From: Eleusine coracana subsp. coracana
Lineage: Eukaryota; Streptophyta; Magnoliopsida; Poales; Poaceae
Reading direction: 5' to 3'
Assembly (NCBI GenBank): GCA_032690845.1
Contig: CM064430.1
Coordinates: 52,673,882-52,737,881, forward strand
DNA: 64,000 bases
Shown piece by piece: positions 32,382 through 45,700 of the stretch. Under the pieces are notes generated by a model. It was given only the letters and a program-made list of their open reading frames with translations. It ran no database searches and was not told the DNA's origin. Position numbers and translations under genes: made by a program. How positions within the stretch are numbered: position 1 is the stretch's first letter; each line of letters starts with the position of its first letter.

Positions 32382-34103
32382 TATTTACGGTAATTAAATA
32401 CCAATTCTAACCATCAATATAGCCATAAATAATGGAAGACTTAGCATTTCATACACAAATGTTAACTAGGATTAATAATATTCCACTTGTCCTTAGAGAT
32501 TTATGTGCATGCAGGGGTTACATACAAAAGGAGTGGAGAAATGCCCCATGATCCGTGATAATACCATTCCAGCCAATAGGAGAGCGACAACTCGACATCA
32601 CACGGATTCATCAAGTGAGAAAGCACACCTCCAGCCAATCAGAGGACGACACACAGATTGAATGGCCCGCATACAGAAGGAAACCGACATACTATTAGGC
32701 CTAACACATGGAGGGATGAATGGGGCAGTAAGTCAGTGTTCTGGTGAAGGTTGTGGCCTAGGGGCATCAATTCCTGTTTGACTGAACAATATTGAGGCCC
32801 ACTCGGCCCAAGCCTGCTCGGGGAGTATCTCACCGCCTTTCCAAGGTTGGTTCCCACGCTTATGGCGGGAGTTACCGCCTTAGTTACCGACTTTGGGCCC
32901 CTATATAAGGAGGGGAATGCCTCCACTCCTCACACACACCAAGAAAAATCCATTCTCTAGCATTACACTTAGTCTCTAGGCCCTAGTGGAGTTTAGGAGA
33001 GAGGAGAGCTGCCTTGAGGTCGTCGACCTAGTCTTGGAGAGCTTTCGGGTTAGTTCTACTCTAGTCCTCTCTTGTAAGACTTATTTACTATATTAATATT
33101 ATTATCTTCTTTATTCCTTATGCCTTATCCTTAGACTAGTGTGATAGTCATGTGCTTTGTATATGGTTATTGCCTAGTCATGTTAGGTTGTTATACGCTT
33201 CACATACCTATGCTAGTTAACCTATGTCCCTATACTCATGCAAAGCATATTGTGGATAGACATGCTTTAGTCCATGACTTGTTAATCTCTAGGTTTAGAG
33301 TTATGTGTGCTATAGTCTGTAGCTTGTTAATCCGTAGGGTTAAAGCTATGCATGTCCAAGCCCTTTACTTGTTGACCCGTAGGATCAGAGTTATGCATGT
33401 TATAGTACTTGACTTGTTGATCCGTCGGGTCAATGTTAGGTATACCCTTATTCATGACTTGATGATTTGAAGGGTCAAAGTCCCATGGGGATTGAGAGTA
33501 TTGTTTAGCAATGTAAGCGTGGTACTTAGATTGGTAAATAGCTATGAGTATTTGTTTGCCCCCATGAACAGGATTGACTTTAGGACTGGCATAGGGACTT
33601 GATAGCCCTAGTGTCACGTGTCCTAGTATAGGATTAACCTGTAGATGGTGACAACCCTGCTATGCTTAATCCTCCCTATTCTGGCTTAACATAGGACCTA
33701 GTCATATATGTGTTGTATTTAACCTATAGCCAGGAATATAGAAGTACATAAGGATCTAGCTTGACTCTATCTTAACCCACTTAACCTAGGCTTTGTGTTA
33801 ATGTTAGGCTGGATTGTTCTGTGGGTCTACCCACTATCCTTATTATCCTTACCCCTATCTATGACTTTGGTATATTATTAGTTATATGGTTATGAACATG
33901 CTATCTCTTGACCGCCGTCTTCCCTAGGGAGACTTATAAATGACAGCCTTTAAAGTAATCCATTGGTGAAATGCTACAACAGGATGTCCATGCGCTTGCG
34001 GATTTAACTTGCCCACACTAACCATCTGTTGAGTTCTACCAACAAGTAGTTCTGGCACCTTGCCCAGGTCTATTTATTTGGTGTGACTTAGCAGATGTTA
34101 ACA
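32382..34103 (+). repeat. 5' LTR of the LARD-like element
   Basis: Starts TATTTACGG where the other LTR has TGTTGACGG, so the TG end is mutated; ends GTTAACA. It contains a TATA box (CTATATAAGG about 32902), followed by the probable transcribed region. At 33265-33480 a unit of about 43 bp containing CTTGTTGATCCGTAGGGTCA-like sequence repeats about five times with variation. Confidence 0.88.
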
Positions 34104-35244
34104 AGCATTTCTGGCGCCGTTGCCGGGGAAGGCACTGGTTAAAGAGAATCACTAGCATTGTTCCTAATTATATTTTTATTAATTACCATTGTCTAGATAG
34201 GTTTACCTTTGCTTGTTTTCTCTTTAAGTGAAAATTGGGTAGTGTCCCGCTCATTGGACTTAAAATTGGTGAGCCCTTGCCAAAGGTAAATTGGTAGTTA
34301 TCTCATATTTTCTTTCCACCTATCTTTGGATTTCCAAATGCTTTTACATATTTGATTTTTGTACCTCTACATGTTGGAATTTATTCCAACCCATTTCCCT
34401 TTTCCAAAATTATAAAAGATATAGAATTTCATAGTTCATGTTTTGAGAAAATAAGAGTACCAAAGATTAAAAAAAATTCTTTGAAATATACTTTCTTTCT
34501 TGTGGGCCACCACAAGTAGGGCCCACTAACTAGAGCAGAGGACCAGAGGGGCCATTCCCTGGTTGGGCGACTAGGCCTATTGTTCGGTCGACCAGAGAAA
34601 AATGGCTCTCTAGTCCAACTTGCCCGAACTGCTAGCTTGCAGCTGTCATGTCCCAACATGACTGTTGTTTGACTCTACATATTGAGGCAAGGTTCTTGAG
34701 AGGAAGTCCTTCACTGCAGTCACCTCTCGATTCTGCTCTGGACATTTGTTGTCATTTTCTCCAGGCTCTGGTATCAGTAAACACCCTAAAATTCTGCCAA
34801 AAACATTTTCGTTGAGTTTCATTTGCTTCTTCATGTTGCCTTCAAATCTTCATAAGAACAAACTTGATGAGGGCTTGAAAACCATCGAGTAGTTGACTTG
34901 TTGATCCATCGGGTCAAAGTTAAGTATACTCTTATTCTCGACTTGCTGATCTGTAGGGTCAAAGTCCCATGAGAAATAAGAGTAGTTGTTCTTGTGTACT
35001 CCTGCTCTCTTGTTGCAGCCAATACTTTCAATGCCCCATCAATACATTGCGGCAAATTATGAGCAAGAGCCAGCCTGGAAGGAGTTCCTCCCCCTAATGT
35101 GAAGGTAACATGCATCATTTCCCTTTCCAATCACCACATGCATGATAAACCAAAAACATGAAAAAGACATGTTTCCCTTTCACATGCATGATAATACAAA
35201 AACAAAAAACAACAAAAACAACAACAACAACAACAGTAGTAGTA

Positions 35245-35338
<94 letters not shown>

Positions 35339-36567
35339 TGATGATGATGATGATGATGAATAAATTCATGCGCGGTATGAATGCATAAGGTTTCCTATGT
35401 TGGGATGATGAATAGTTGCTCTATCTTTTATTCCTTTCATATGCCTAGTTTACAACCTAGCACTCTATCTAGTTTTGGTTTGTTGGCATGATTAAATTTC
35501 ACCTCAAACACACTAGTGGGTATCATAAGCATTATCCTTCTAGGTTGTTGGGAGATATGATGTGGTTGGTTAGGGCTGCTATGATCTTGCTCAATTTGAG
35601 AAACTTGACACCTAGAGAATTAGTTTGATAAAAATGACAAGTTCATCAATGATATAAATTCCTACCATAGCCATATCTTGTGCTACATTGTAAAACTTTC
35701 TACATATGCTACTTGTATTTTTATTGAGCCTTGTCAAAATTGTGTGACTCTAGTGAGAAATATTTTTTGTATTTATGATCAAGTCCGCGCATATCACACT
35801 AAGTTTCAACAATGGAAATTAGCAATCATCCATGTCACACCATCCGTCCACAAAATAAAGACTATGTCTTCATGATTGATTTCTCCCCAAGGCAATCAAG
35901 GTTATGGCTATCGATAAAAAGAAAAAAATCTTGCTCCATGAAGAGCTTGAAAAAAAAATCTTGCTCCACGAAGGGCTTGAGAAAAAAGAGATAACCTACA
36001 CTTGCCAAGGAAGGGAGAGACAGGACAAATAAAAAGAATCTCCATTCCACTTCACCATATCCACCACATAAGCACATCTTGATCATGCTTGTAGGAAATG
36101 CTTTCTCCATGGATCCACTCTTTTGACTCGACGACATATGAAATACAGGTATGCCATATTTATCCTTACCCAGAGCTCCACATATTAGCCTTTAGAGGTA
36201 GGATTTTTGAGGCATCATAAGCTTTTGGTAAGGAATACAAATACATTGAGTGATCTGAGTGAATCATTAGAGGAACTTAGATTTATCACAAAAATTAATA
36301 ACCTCCGGGCTAAAGTCGATGACAAAGAGTAGGTGAAATGAGAGTCCTACAGACTAAACTGTCTTCCAACAACTTAAGATTTGGAGAAGCTACAACGCCC
36401 CACAGGTAAATCAAAGGTGAATACTCGTGCTGATTTACTCAATCCTATGTAGAGTGTCTTAGTTGTGCACTTGGGTATAGTAAGAGTAGGACATTGTAGC
36501 AACTCTTGATCAATAAAGCCTAAGTTTAGCTTTGCTAGGGATGGTCAAAGTTCAGCTTGGGGGGTCT
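34104..36567 (+). other. Non-coding interior of the LARD-like element
   Basis: Primer-binding site at the start and polypurine tract at the end. 34890-34985 carries two more copies of the LTR tandem unit. No retroviral-type domain was found in any frame. Confidence 0.8.
35200..35360. repeat. Compound microsatellite (CAA)n(TAG)n(TAA)n(TGA)n
   Basis: An unbroken run of trinucleotides: CAA-type to about 35234, TAG to about 35246, about 29-30 TAA units to about 35335 and about eight TGA units to about 35359. Length is likely variable between individuals. Confidence 0.9.
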
Positions 36568-38300
36568 TGTTGACGGTCATTAAATACCAATTCCAACCAT
36601 CAATATAGCCATAAATAAGGGAAGACTTAACATTTCATACACGCATGTTAACTAGCATTAATAAGATCCCACTTATCCTTGGAGATTTATGTGCATGCAG
36701 GGATTACATACAAAAGGAGTGGAGAAATGCCCCATGATCCGCGATAATACCATTCCAGCCAATGAGAGAGTGACAAATGGACATCACACGGATCCATCAA
36801 GTGAGAAAGCACACCTCGGGTCAATCAGAGGACAACACATGGATTGAATGGCCCATATACAGAAGGAAACCGACATACAATAAGGCCTAACACGTGGAGG
36901 GACAAATAGGGACAACAAGTCAGTATCCTGGAGAAGGTTGTGGCCCAATTGATGTTCGATCGAACAGCCCTATTCGGCCGAACAACATTGAGGCCCACTC
37001 GACTCAAGCCTGCTCGAGGAGTATCCCACCGCCTTTCCAAGTTGGGTTCCCACGCATAGGATGGGAGTTACCGCCTATGTTACCGACTTTGGGCTCCTAT
37101 ATAAGGAGGTGAGTGCCTCCACTCCTCACACACACCAAGAAGAATCCATTCTCTAACATTACACTCAGTCTCTAGGCCCTAGTGGAGTTTAGGAGAGAGG
37201 AGAGCTGCCTTGAGGTCCTCGACCTAGTCTTGGAGAGCTATCGGGTTAGTTCTACTCTAGTCCTCTCTTGTAAGACTTATTTACTTTATTAATATTATTA
37301 TCTTCTTTATTCCTTATGCCCTATCCTTATACTAATGTGATAGTCATGTGCTTTGTATATGCTTATTGCCTAGTCATGTTAGGTTGTTATACGCTTCACA
37401 TACCTATGCTAGGTAACCTATATCCTTATACCCATGAAATGCATATTGTGGATAGACATGCTTTAGTCCATGACTTGTTAATCCGTAGGGTTAGAGTTAT
37501 CTGTGCTATAGTTTGTATTTTGTTAATCCATAGGGTTAAAGCTACGCATGTCTAGACCTTTACTTGTTGATCCGTAGGGTCAGAGTTATGCATGTTATAG
37601 TACTTGACTTATTGATCCATCGAGTCAAGGTTAGGTATACTCTCATACATGACTTGGTGATCCGGAGGGTCAAAGGCCCATGGGGATTGAGAGTATTATT
37701 TAGCAATATAACCGTGGTGCTTAGATTGGTAAATAGCTATGAGTATTTGTTTGCCCCCATGAATAGGATTAACTTTTGGACTGGCATAGGGACTTAATAA
37801 CCCTAGTGTCACGTGTCCTAGTATAGGATTAACCTGTAGGTGGTGACAACCCTGTTGTGCTTAATCCTAACTATTCTGACTTAACATAGGACCTATGCTT
37901 GTATGTGTTATATTAAACCTATAGACAGAAATATAGAAGTACAAAAGGATCTAGCTTGACTCTACCTTAACCCACTTAACCTAGGCTTTGAGTTAATGTT
38001 AGGTTGGATTGTTCTGTGTGTCACTACCCACTATCCTTATTATCCTTACCCCTATCTATGACTTTGGTATATTATTAGTTATATGGTTATGAACATGCTA
38101 TCTCTTGACCGCCGCCTTCCCTTGGGAGAACTATAAATGATAGCCATTGGAGTAATCCATTGGTGAAATGCTACAACGGGGTTTCCATGCGCTTGCGGAT
38201 TTAACTTGCCCACACTAGCCATTTGTAGAGTTCTACCAACAAGTAGTTCTGGCGCCTTGCCCAGGTCTATTTATTTGGTGTGACTTAGCAGATGTCAACA
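36568..38300 (+). repeat. 3' LTR of the LARD-like element
   Basis: Begins TGTTGACGG and ends GTCAACA (inverted TGTTGA/TCAACA ends). Aligns with the 5' LTR along its full length, including the TATA box (about 37098) and the internal tandem units (37460-37680). Confidence 0.9.
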
Positions 38301-38305
38301 TCCAG

Positions 38306-40166
38306 CTCGTAGTGGTCAAAGTGCCTCCCCCACTCTTTGTCCCCATCTTGTTGGGTGGCTCTCTCATCCTTCAAGGGTTCCACCCCTTGTTGGAAGGTGG
38401 ACGGTGACAACAGAGCAGCGCAGCTACAACGAGTGGTGTGGCGGTGCAACTATTGTGGTGAAGGCAAGCATGTTGTTCGGTGGTGACTTCTCGTCGACGA
38501 TTGGTGTTCTTCTTCACCTTGTTTGTGTAAAGTTCATGACCATTGGGGTATGAAAACCCCAAAGGTATGAATATTTGGGTAATTGAGTACCAACATGAAA
38601 ATGCGTACTAATGTCTACATCTAGTATTGTGATTATGGAACCAACTTATTATCTCAAACTAAAAACATGGTGAATGGTCACCTTGGTGATTGATGTGGAC
38701 TCAGTGCATTGCGATGAGGATCTTGATGGAGTGTCATGGTGTTGGAAATGGATCAAGGCTAAAGATAGCTAGGTCCAAGTGTGTTGTGATCGCTTGGCTA
38801 GTGTATAGGCTTGAGTCCATAAGAAAAAACAAGTCATTCTCTTAGGTCTCTCTAGTGTTAGGAATGTTGGGATGCTCAAGTGATACTTTTGGACACTAGA
38901 AGTGGCAATGGAGAAGGATCCACCGTGGTTTGAGAAGCTTGGAAATGGAGTCAAGAGGATAAGGAGTTTCAGCTTTAGAACAGGTCACTATAAGCCACGA
39001 TGAGGTCATCGTAAGGTCCATGAGAGATGGACTCTCTATACACTCAGGTATGTGGGTGCCACCGTAAGCTGCAGAGGATAAGTCACCATAAGCTATGGGG
39101 AGTGCCAAGAAGTTGTACAGAGAGGCTACAAGTTGGCACTCTATTTTTGGTAGGCCACCAAATTAAAGTCCAACCCCAGATTTGATCCCCAACTATCCCC
39201 CCTCCAAATGTGGGACCCGCCTTTTTTTATTTTGCTCTCTCCTTTCTTGTTCTATGCTTGACGTTTCTTCCACCTGCCAGCTGCCATCGCCAGCCTGATG
39301 CCACCGCTCGTCGCCGAAGCTCATTCTATGCCTACTGTCACTAGTAGATCTGCTCGTGGCTCGCTTCATGGCTGGATCCGGCTGCATCTAGAGGACGTGC
39401 GGCCGGCTTCAAGCTTTCACTTTGGCGAGTGGGGCCATACAAGGCCCGCCAGGAGCAGGGAGCATGGTGGAGACTCTTGGCGAGCAAGGCATATAGGCTC
39501 TCGGAGAGAAGGGCGTCCTCGTCGTGAGCAACGGGGTAGGACCGTGTCACCGCAAGCAGGGAGCAGGATGTCAGCGGTGGTAAGCAGGTGACAGGATGGA
39601 GCGTGTAGAGCAGCATGATGAGAGGTTCTTCGAAAGTGAAGCCCCAACAAACCCAACCTAACACCTTTTAGCCATGGCAAGGAACCCCGCAGAGTCGATC
39701 CTCGGCATGACGGCGCAGCCACAGCGGTTGAGCGCAGCTCTTAAGGGGCTTGCTTGTTCCATGAGCGTGAGGCTTGAAGTACGAGCTATGAGCTTGAAGA
39801 ATCGTTAATATAGGCATCAATGCATAAGTCTAGGATGACATGCCTCTTCTAAATTGTCTCTGATCCCAATTAGAAAAGGAAACCAACCCGCATTCGAGAA
39901 ACATAGTTCTCAAACTATATAGAGAAGCTCTCACAGAATAATAGGACTATTGCACCAACAAATCCAGTTTTTTTAGAGAAAAAGAAGTTGCAAAAGAAAA
40001 CTCACAGTACTGAGACCAATCCTAAAAATGCCACAGAAAAAGGGTGCACAAGTTCACAGTAAAGGATGATAGCCATGCGCCAGCTTGCTGTGATACAAAC
40101 AAAGGGAGTTGATGGACACGGTACTTCTTGACACTTTGTATGCAGCACATTCTCCATCCTCCTAGA
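38306..40166. other. Intergenic DNA downstream of the FHA gene
   Basis: Open frames on both strands at 39190-39730 are GC-rich and overlap each other; none resembles a known family. Nothing else recognised. Confidence 0.35.
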
Positions 40167-42746
40167 TCATGTAGAAGCCAACACAACAGACTCTGATGTT
40201 GCTTCCCCTCTAGTCATTGTATTGGTGATAAAATACTGGGGGTGCTTCTTAAGTAGCTCCAATAACTTGCTCCACGGCCTGCATTTGGTCTCAGTTGAAG
40301 AGCCTTCCTCTGTTATCAAATACTTTGAGATGTTGTCCTGTGACCAGATCTTACCAAAGCGTTGAAGAAGCTGTAGATAGTTGAGAGTTAGTCCACAGTG
40401 GAATGACATAGATATACAAGTCCTGCCATATTGGAAATTATTGCAATACAAGGAAAAAACTAATACATGATCATAGACATGTAATAACCAAATTTGTAAA
40501 GTGTGCATGCCAAATGAAATTTTATTACCTTACCTGGTACAAGTCAAAGTGGTGGATGGAACATTCAATTTCTAAAATTCTAAATCATAACCTAGCAACA
40601 CTGCTACAATCACTATAGAAGCCCTATATTCCAAATTGGTGCATTATCTTTAATTATGCTGCATAGAACCTAATGCTAGGACAACAACCAAAAATTCAGA
40701 AGAAAGGATATGTGATATATATGCCACAAATACTACATAACATCTAATCAATTTAGGCAAAATTGCCTGTAACACACTTAGAAAATGTGGATTCGTCTCC
40801 AACACATCGACAAAATCGAATTTATCCGCGACACACTACGATCTTTTAATTTCTCATCTGGAACACATTATAACCATTTAACAATTCTTTTCAACTTTTT
40901 TATCTTTATACTTAGAATACATTAGAACTTGAAACTTGACACAAATATACATTGTTGAAATATCTGTCATTAAAAAATAGGGCTAGATTTTATTATTATT
41001 TTTTGCATGATTTGCTGGACAAATTGAATTTTAAAACAATGAGCAAACATGAAAAACATTTAGCTCTATTTTTTAGTGATAGATAATGCAATGATGTATA
41101 TTTATTCCAAGTTTGAATCCTAATATATTATTAGTATTGATATAAAAAAGTTTAAAATAATTATTAAATGGTCATAATGTGTTCTAGACGAGAAATTACA
41201 AGATCGTAGTGTGTTGTAGACAATTTTGACTTTGTCGATGTGTTGGAGATGAAGCCACATTTTCTCAGTGTGTTACAGGCAATTTTCTCAATACAAGAAA
41301 TTGAGAACCTAACACTACATTAGCTTTATGTTACATAGAACCTAATTCATTGAACCATTTTAAGATAATGACCAATATTGAACAATACTAATATAAAGTA
41401 GAAGGTCAACACTATAGAATTTAATGTGCATTATTCACATATGAGATGGTTATGATTCTCCTTCCTGGAATTCAACAAATAAACAAGTCATACTGGATAT
41501 TCTTGTAAGGCAAACCTCTGAGTGTAGCTTCATCATAGGAACCCATTCTCCAGGTTCATATACGTCAGATATAAGGTTTGCAATGGATGATACAACATCA
41601 TTCTCTTCTTTTACAATTCCTTGACTATTTTTCTTGTGCTCTGAATTATCTGTATTCAAGATATAACAAAGTTAATGATGGGCAATTCGCTCATTTCACA
41701 AGTACAATGCTATCGGTGAACCTATCCAATAAACAAAGCTAATGGCATAAGGTAGTTTCAAAATTTGATTCATTATATAGATAATCCATAGAAAACAAAA
41801 AAAGAATGAATCCCTCCCTTCTAGTATTCGTACCTTTTAAATATTAATATCATTTAGTATTAAAGGAATACATAGCAGCAATTTATTTTTGAGCAATGAC
41901 CTAAAGAAAATTAATGTTTGTAAACAAGTAGGACAGGTACATGATATATGACAAGATGGATATACAAGGTCAACATACTTGAGTGCAATGAGGTAGTAAG
42001 AATCATATGAATAAACTAATAAATTTATATTACTTTAATGATTAGTTGTTTCAATATTGTGTTTCAGTAGCCATTCTTAACAGTAGCTGTCATAGGATAC
42101 AATGCACAATTAGTCTAAGAGGAAGGACTTACAATATGACATTCAACTTGGAACACAAGAATGCATGAAACATGAATACGATAGATCATATTTAATTGTG
42201 TAATAGAGATAGCATACCACTTTCACCAAGTTCTCTAGTTGGATCAGCACTAATGGTGTTCAATTCTCCTCGTCCCGAGGACCTCTTATTTTTCCGCTTC
42301 GACTTTCCTTGTCCAAGTTGATTAGGAGGTGTAGCAGATGAATGTGTGGCTCGTAATGTAGCTGAGCGCTGGGCAGCAAAGGTTTCAATGATAGAGCGGG
42401 TTGGTAGAAGGAAGTATATTTTTATGCCTACAATCTCAATGAGATCCTGGGAATTCAGTTTAACTGCATCACTATCCGGGGGGTAAAAGACCCCTTGTAC
42501 CATGCATCCATTTCGTCCTAGGACTTCAAGGGCGAAATGTTGCTTCTCAAAATCATAGAATATGTGAGCATGATGATGGGAAACTCTCTTAGATCTTTCA
42601 GCAAAGCTAGAAAGATCCACATCAACTTCAGAGTTTTCAATATTACGTCCCATAATGATTGAATAATTTACCACATGGTAACAAAAATTTTCACCCTGAA
42701 GCTTCGCGAAACCAGCCCCATGACCACCATAAGTAATGGATGCCAT
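40167..42746 (-). CDS. FHA-domain protein, plant FHA1/FHA2-like (3 exons, about 288 aa)
   Basis: Exons 42746-42218, 41649-41516 and 40370-40167 (867 nt, all GT/AG). The start MASITYGGHGAGFAKLQ is chosen because an AG acceptor (CTATAG, about 42758) just upstream suggests a 5' UTR intron. The FHA domain spans about residues 12-105, with GR (SIIMGRN), VDVDLSS, SxxH (SHHHAHIFYDF) and NG (LGRNGCMVQG): all key phosphothreonine-contact positions are kept. A basic linker follows (GKSKRKNKRSSGRGE, NLS-like). The conserved C-terminal region of this family is split over exons 2 and 3: EENDVVSSIANLISDVYEPGEW, then FGKIWSQDNISKYL and RPWSKLLELLKKHPQYFI. Expected to be a nuclear phosphopeptide-binding transcription factor of the Fhl1-like type. 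It diverges from the typical sequence in several positions and may be a lineage-specific paralogue. Intron 2 contains a foldback element. Confidence 0.87.
40759..41286. mobile_element. Foldback MITE in intron 2 of the FHA gene
   Basis: Left arm AAAATTGCCTGTAACACAC... and right arm ending ...GTGTGTTACAGGCAATTTT are inverted repeats of about 150 bp each (further matches GTCTCCAACACATCGACAAA and ACACACTACGATCTT), around an AT-rich centre. About 528 bp, no coding capacity. No clean target duplication, so the superfamily is unclear. A transcript of the intron would fold into a hairpin. Confidence 0.8.
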
Positions 42747-45700
42747 GATCAGACTGCCTATAGGTAATAGAAGAACATAAGATATGGATGATTTTAACCT
42801 TTCTTGCCCAAGGTACAATGCAAATAGCTATAATAAAATATATAAGTATGAATACATGAAACAACCATAGAGAATAATCTCACAAGAGGGGGAAAAAATG
42901 CCAAAGAAAAGGAAAAAAAGCATCTAGAACAATACATAGGGGAAAAGCTGAACTAAATGAAAATACAGGAGGCATCATCTAAACCTAGGATAAACGCACG
43001 TATTCTATAGTATAATGTGAGAGTTACTCCCAAAATAAAACGTCGTGTGCTGCCCTCTAGATCCATCAGCGACCACCTCATAGACATGACCAACAAAAAG
43101 ACCATGGAATATATGAACCACATCTCTTATAGTCTAAATCAGCACGAATTCTTGCGCTGATGTCACGCCACGTCATTAATTAGCTTGTCAGCCGTCCGTG
43201 CCCGCTGACGTACTCGCTCGTCTCATCGCGAAATTGCTTGGCCCTTCTTCTCCGATTGCCTCTGTTCTCAAAGGAAGCGACACTATGGACTGCCTCGCGC
43301 TGCCGTCGGCACCTTCCAATGCCCCCTTCATTCGCCTTCCATGTCTCCTGCTACCCGCCACCTCCGTTGAAGTCTATCAGCTCTGCCACACACCTCTGCT
43401 TGTCCAAATGACCTCTTCCGCCTTAGCGTTGGTGGCCACACCTCGGCAACCACCGTCGCGTCTCAGGTCCTGTATCCTACGACCAACGGGTTCGAACTGT
43501 CCACCACAACCTTCTTCCTCAGCTGCACGCTTGACATCTACTATCAGACATTCAGACTATTGCATCTCCATTTTTATTTTGGGCCACTACAGCAAACCTG
43601 CGCTCATCAGGTGTTTGATGGAATGCCCTGACCGTGGTTCAAACGCCGTGATGCCCTGGCTGCATCCCCAACCATCCCCTGCATGCTAAACATTGTCATC
43701 TGCATCCCGTTGCCAAGCAGGTATGCACTCTTTGTGATTACCGATAGCTTCATTTAAGTCCAGTGTGCCCCTTGTGTTCAATGAGTTAGCTAAAGGTCAA
43801 GTACATTCCTAGAAGATAGCTTAACAGATAACTTTCTGAAAACACGAATCAATAATATTTTTCAGATCCTTTTGAGTATCTAATTTATCATATCCTGAGA
43901 TGAGCAACAAAAAATCATGGTGCAGTATTGACATCAAAGCTGTATATTAAATTTGAAAAAAAAAATCATGGTGCAAATAAAAAAAAATTGTTGCAAAGCA
44001 AAAGTTCCTCTTACCCTGGATTATAATTGTTCAGCACCATAAATTGCCTTATTTGCTTTTGCAGTTACCTAGAATTGAGGCAACAAGTTTTGTAGCTTTT
44101 TAGTGCTCCTAGAAAGGCAGAAACGTGGGATTGTGTGTATTGGAGAAGAGCTCGCTGTACAGAATATAATACTCATTTGTAGAGTCGTTTATTCTTCATC
44201 GAAACCTCAAAATCTCATGGCCGGACAATCATGCACAACAACTGAAATTTTTTTGAATGTTGTATGTCCTTTGGCTAGATCCAACGGTTTACAAAAGGCA
44301 GTTTTTTTTTATATAGTTTATACATCAACTGATGTGAGTGACAGTTTTGTGCTTCTTCTGCACAGCATGTAGCAGCCACCTTCCATTATTCCGATCTGAA
44401 ATCTCTTCATATAAATAAATATGATTCTAACTCAGAGTTACACTGGATACATGATTTCTAAGTTCCTTCGTTTCACACGTTCAGAAGCTACTTCTGTTTG
44501 ATCTGAGACTATCATGCTATATATATATATTATTTTATCTTCTTGTATGTGATGACTATTTTATCTGAGATCAAAAAAAAATGTTACAGCTGGTTGTGAC
44601 TCTATCTAGATTCAATAGGATTTTCCCAAATTTCATTGCAATTCATTAGTGATAAGGTAATAATGATTTTGGTTGTCCAACACATTCCCTTTTTTTTTTG
44701 TTTCAGTTGGATGTAGCGACTAGGCATAGCTTAGTTTTGCAATGGAAAGGGGATCATTGATTCTGAAACATTTTGTTTTACTACAACAGGGAAGATATAT
44801 TTGCTGAACTCTGCAAGCATATTCAGTAGAGTTATGGAATATGCTGCTCCAAAGGATTTTTTTACATGCTTATAGTCGTAATGATTTCCTTTATAGAATT
44901 CAATGTTCCGCATTTTGACTACTAATAACTAATCTAGCTAGTACCATTGCAATGGTACTTTGGAAGCAGTAGACATTTTTAATTAGGAGAGCAGATGTTA
45001 CTAAGTCCCTAAGTAAGGCAAAAAAAAAAGGTAGATTGGATTTACACTATCCATTTATTTGTTCTGATCCATTGACTAAACGTTGACTTCAGCCATTTAA
45101 TGTTGTTCAGTTGAACTCTGAACTTCTATATTTAACTCAGGTTCAGATTTTATCCAAATAGAGAATTTAAGAATCTGAAATTCTTGAATCTGCCAAATAT
45201 TTCATATAAATGGCATTTCCCTGTTCAATGCTCTCTCTACCTGTTATAAGATACTTGATATGTGTTTTTTTTATAGAATTTTTCAGGATGATCAAATTTC
45301 ACAGGCAGGTTCCTCAAACCTTTTTTTTATCAGTGACAACATTGAAAATGGCACTATGTTAACATATCAGGGGACATTTCTCCAAGTACAGAATTATTGC
45401 ATGTTACCTTGAATTATATCTGGTATTTTTTTATATATTTAGGTTGTCTTGGCAAATCTTGTAAAGTTTCTCTATATGTAATGCTTAAACAAATGTAAGT
45501 GCTTTGTTCAGATGTTTGTGTGAGGTTCAAATAAGGCAAATTAATGGGGATGCAACAAGTTTAGACTCATAACATGCTCACCAAATACGACATTAAATTA
45601 GCATCTGATCATAAAAAAAATTGTAAATCAAATAACTCCACACAAATTAACATTATATTATATTATAGTAGTACTGCTAAGTAACGAGGGTCATAAGGTG

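Larger units (their letters stand above)
32382..38300 (+). mobile_element. Non-autonomous LTR retrotransposon with 1.7-kb LTRs (LARD-like)
   Basis: Two direct LTRs (32382-34103 and 36568-38300) enclose 2.46 kb. The primer-binding site follows the first LTR at once: TGGCGCCGTTGCCGGGGA (34112-34129), the tRNA-Asp type common in plant gypsy elements. The polypurine tract AGCTTGGGGGGTCT lies just before the second LTR (36554-36567). Target duplication: TCCAC (32377-32381) and TCCAG (38301-38305), one mismatch. The interior has no gag, protease, RT or integrase, only short frames and a long microsatellite. It therefore depended on another element's proteins. About a dozen differences in the first 185 bases between the LTRs indicate an old insertion. 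Confidence 0.9.

Noticed and set aside
33141..33470. A repetitive 109-codon + frame (and its counterpart at 37316-37797)
   Set aside because: It is the tandem 43-bp unit of the LTR read in one frame. The unit length is not a multiple of three throughout, and the copies differ between the two LTRs.
35115..35369. Poly-Ile or poly-Asn proteins around 35.2 kb
   Set aside because: These are translations of a trinucleotide microsatellite.
43198..43689. A 163-codon + frame upstream of the FHA gene
   Set aside because: Adjacent frames look equally coding-like and no family is recognised. It could be a decayed gene or a leader, so no CDS is called.
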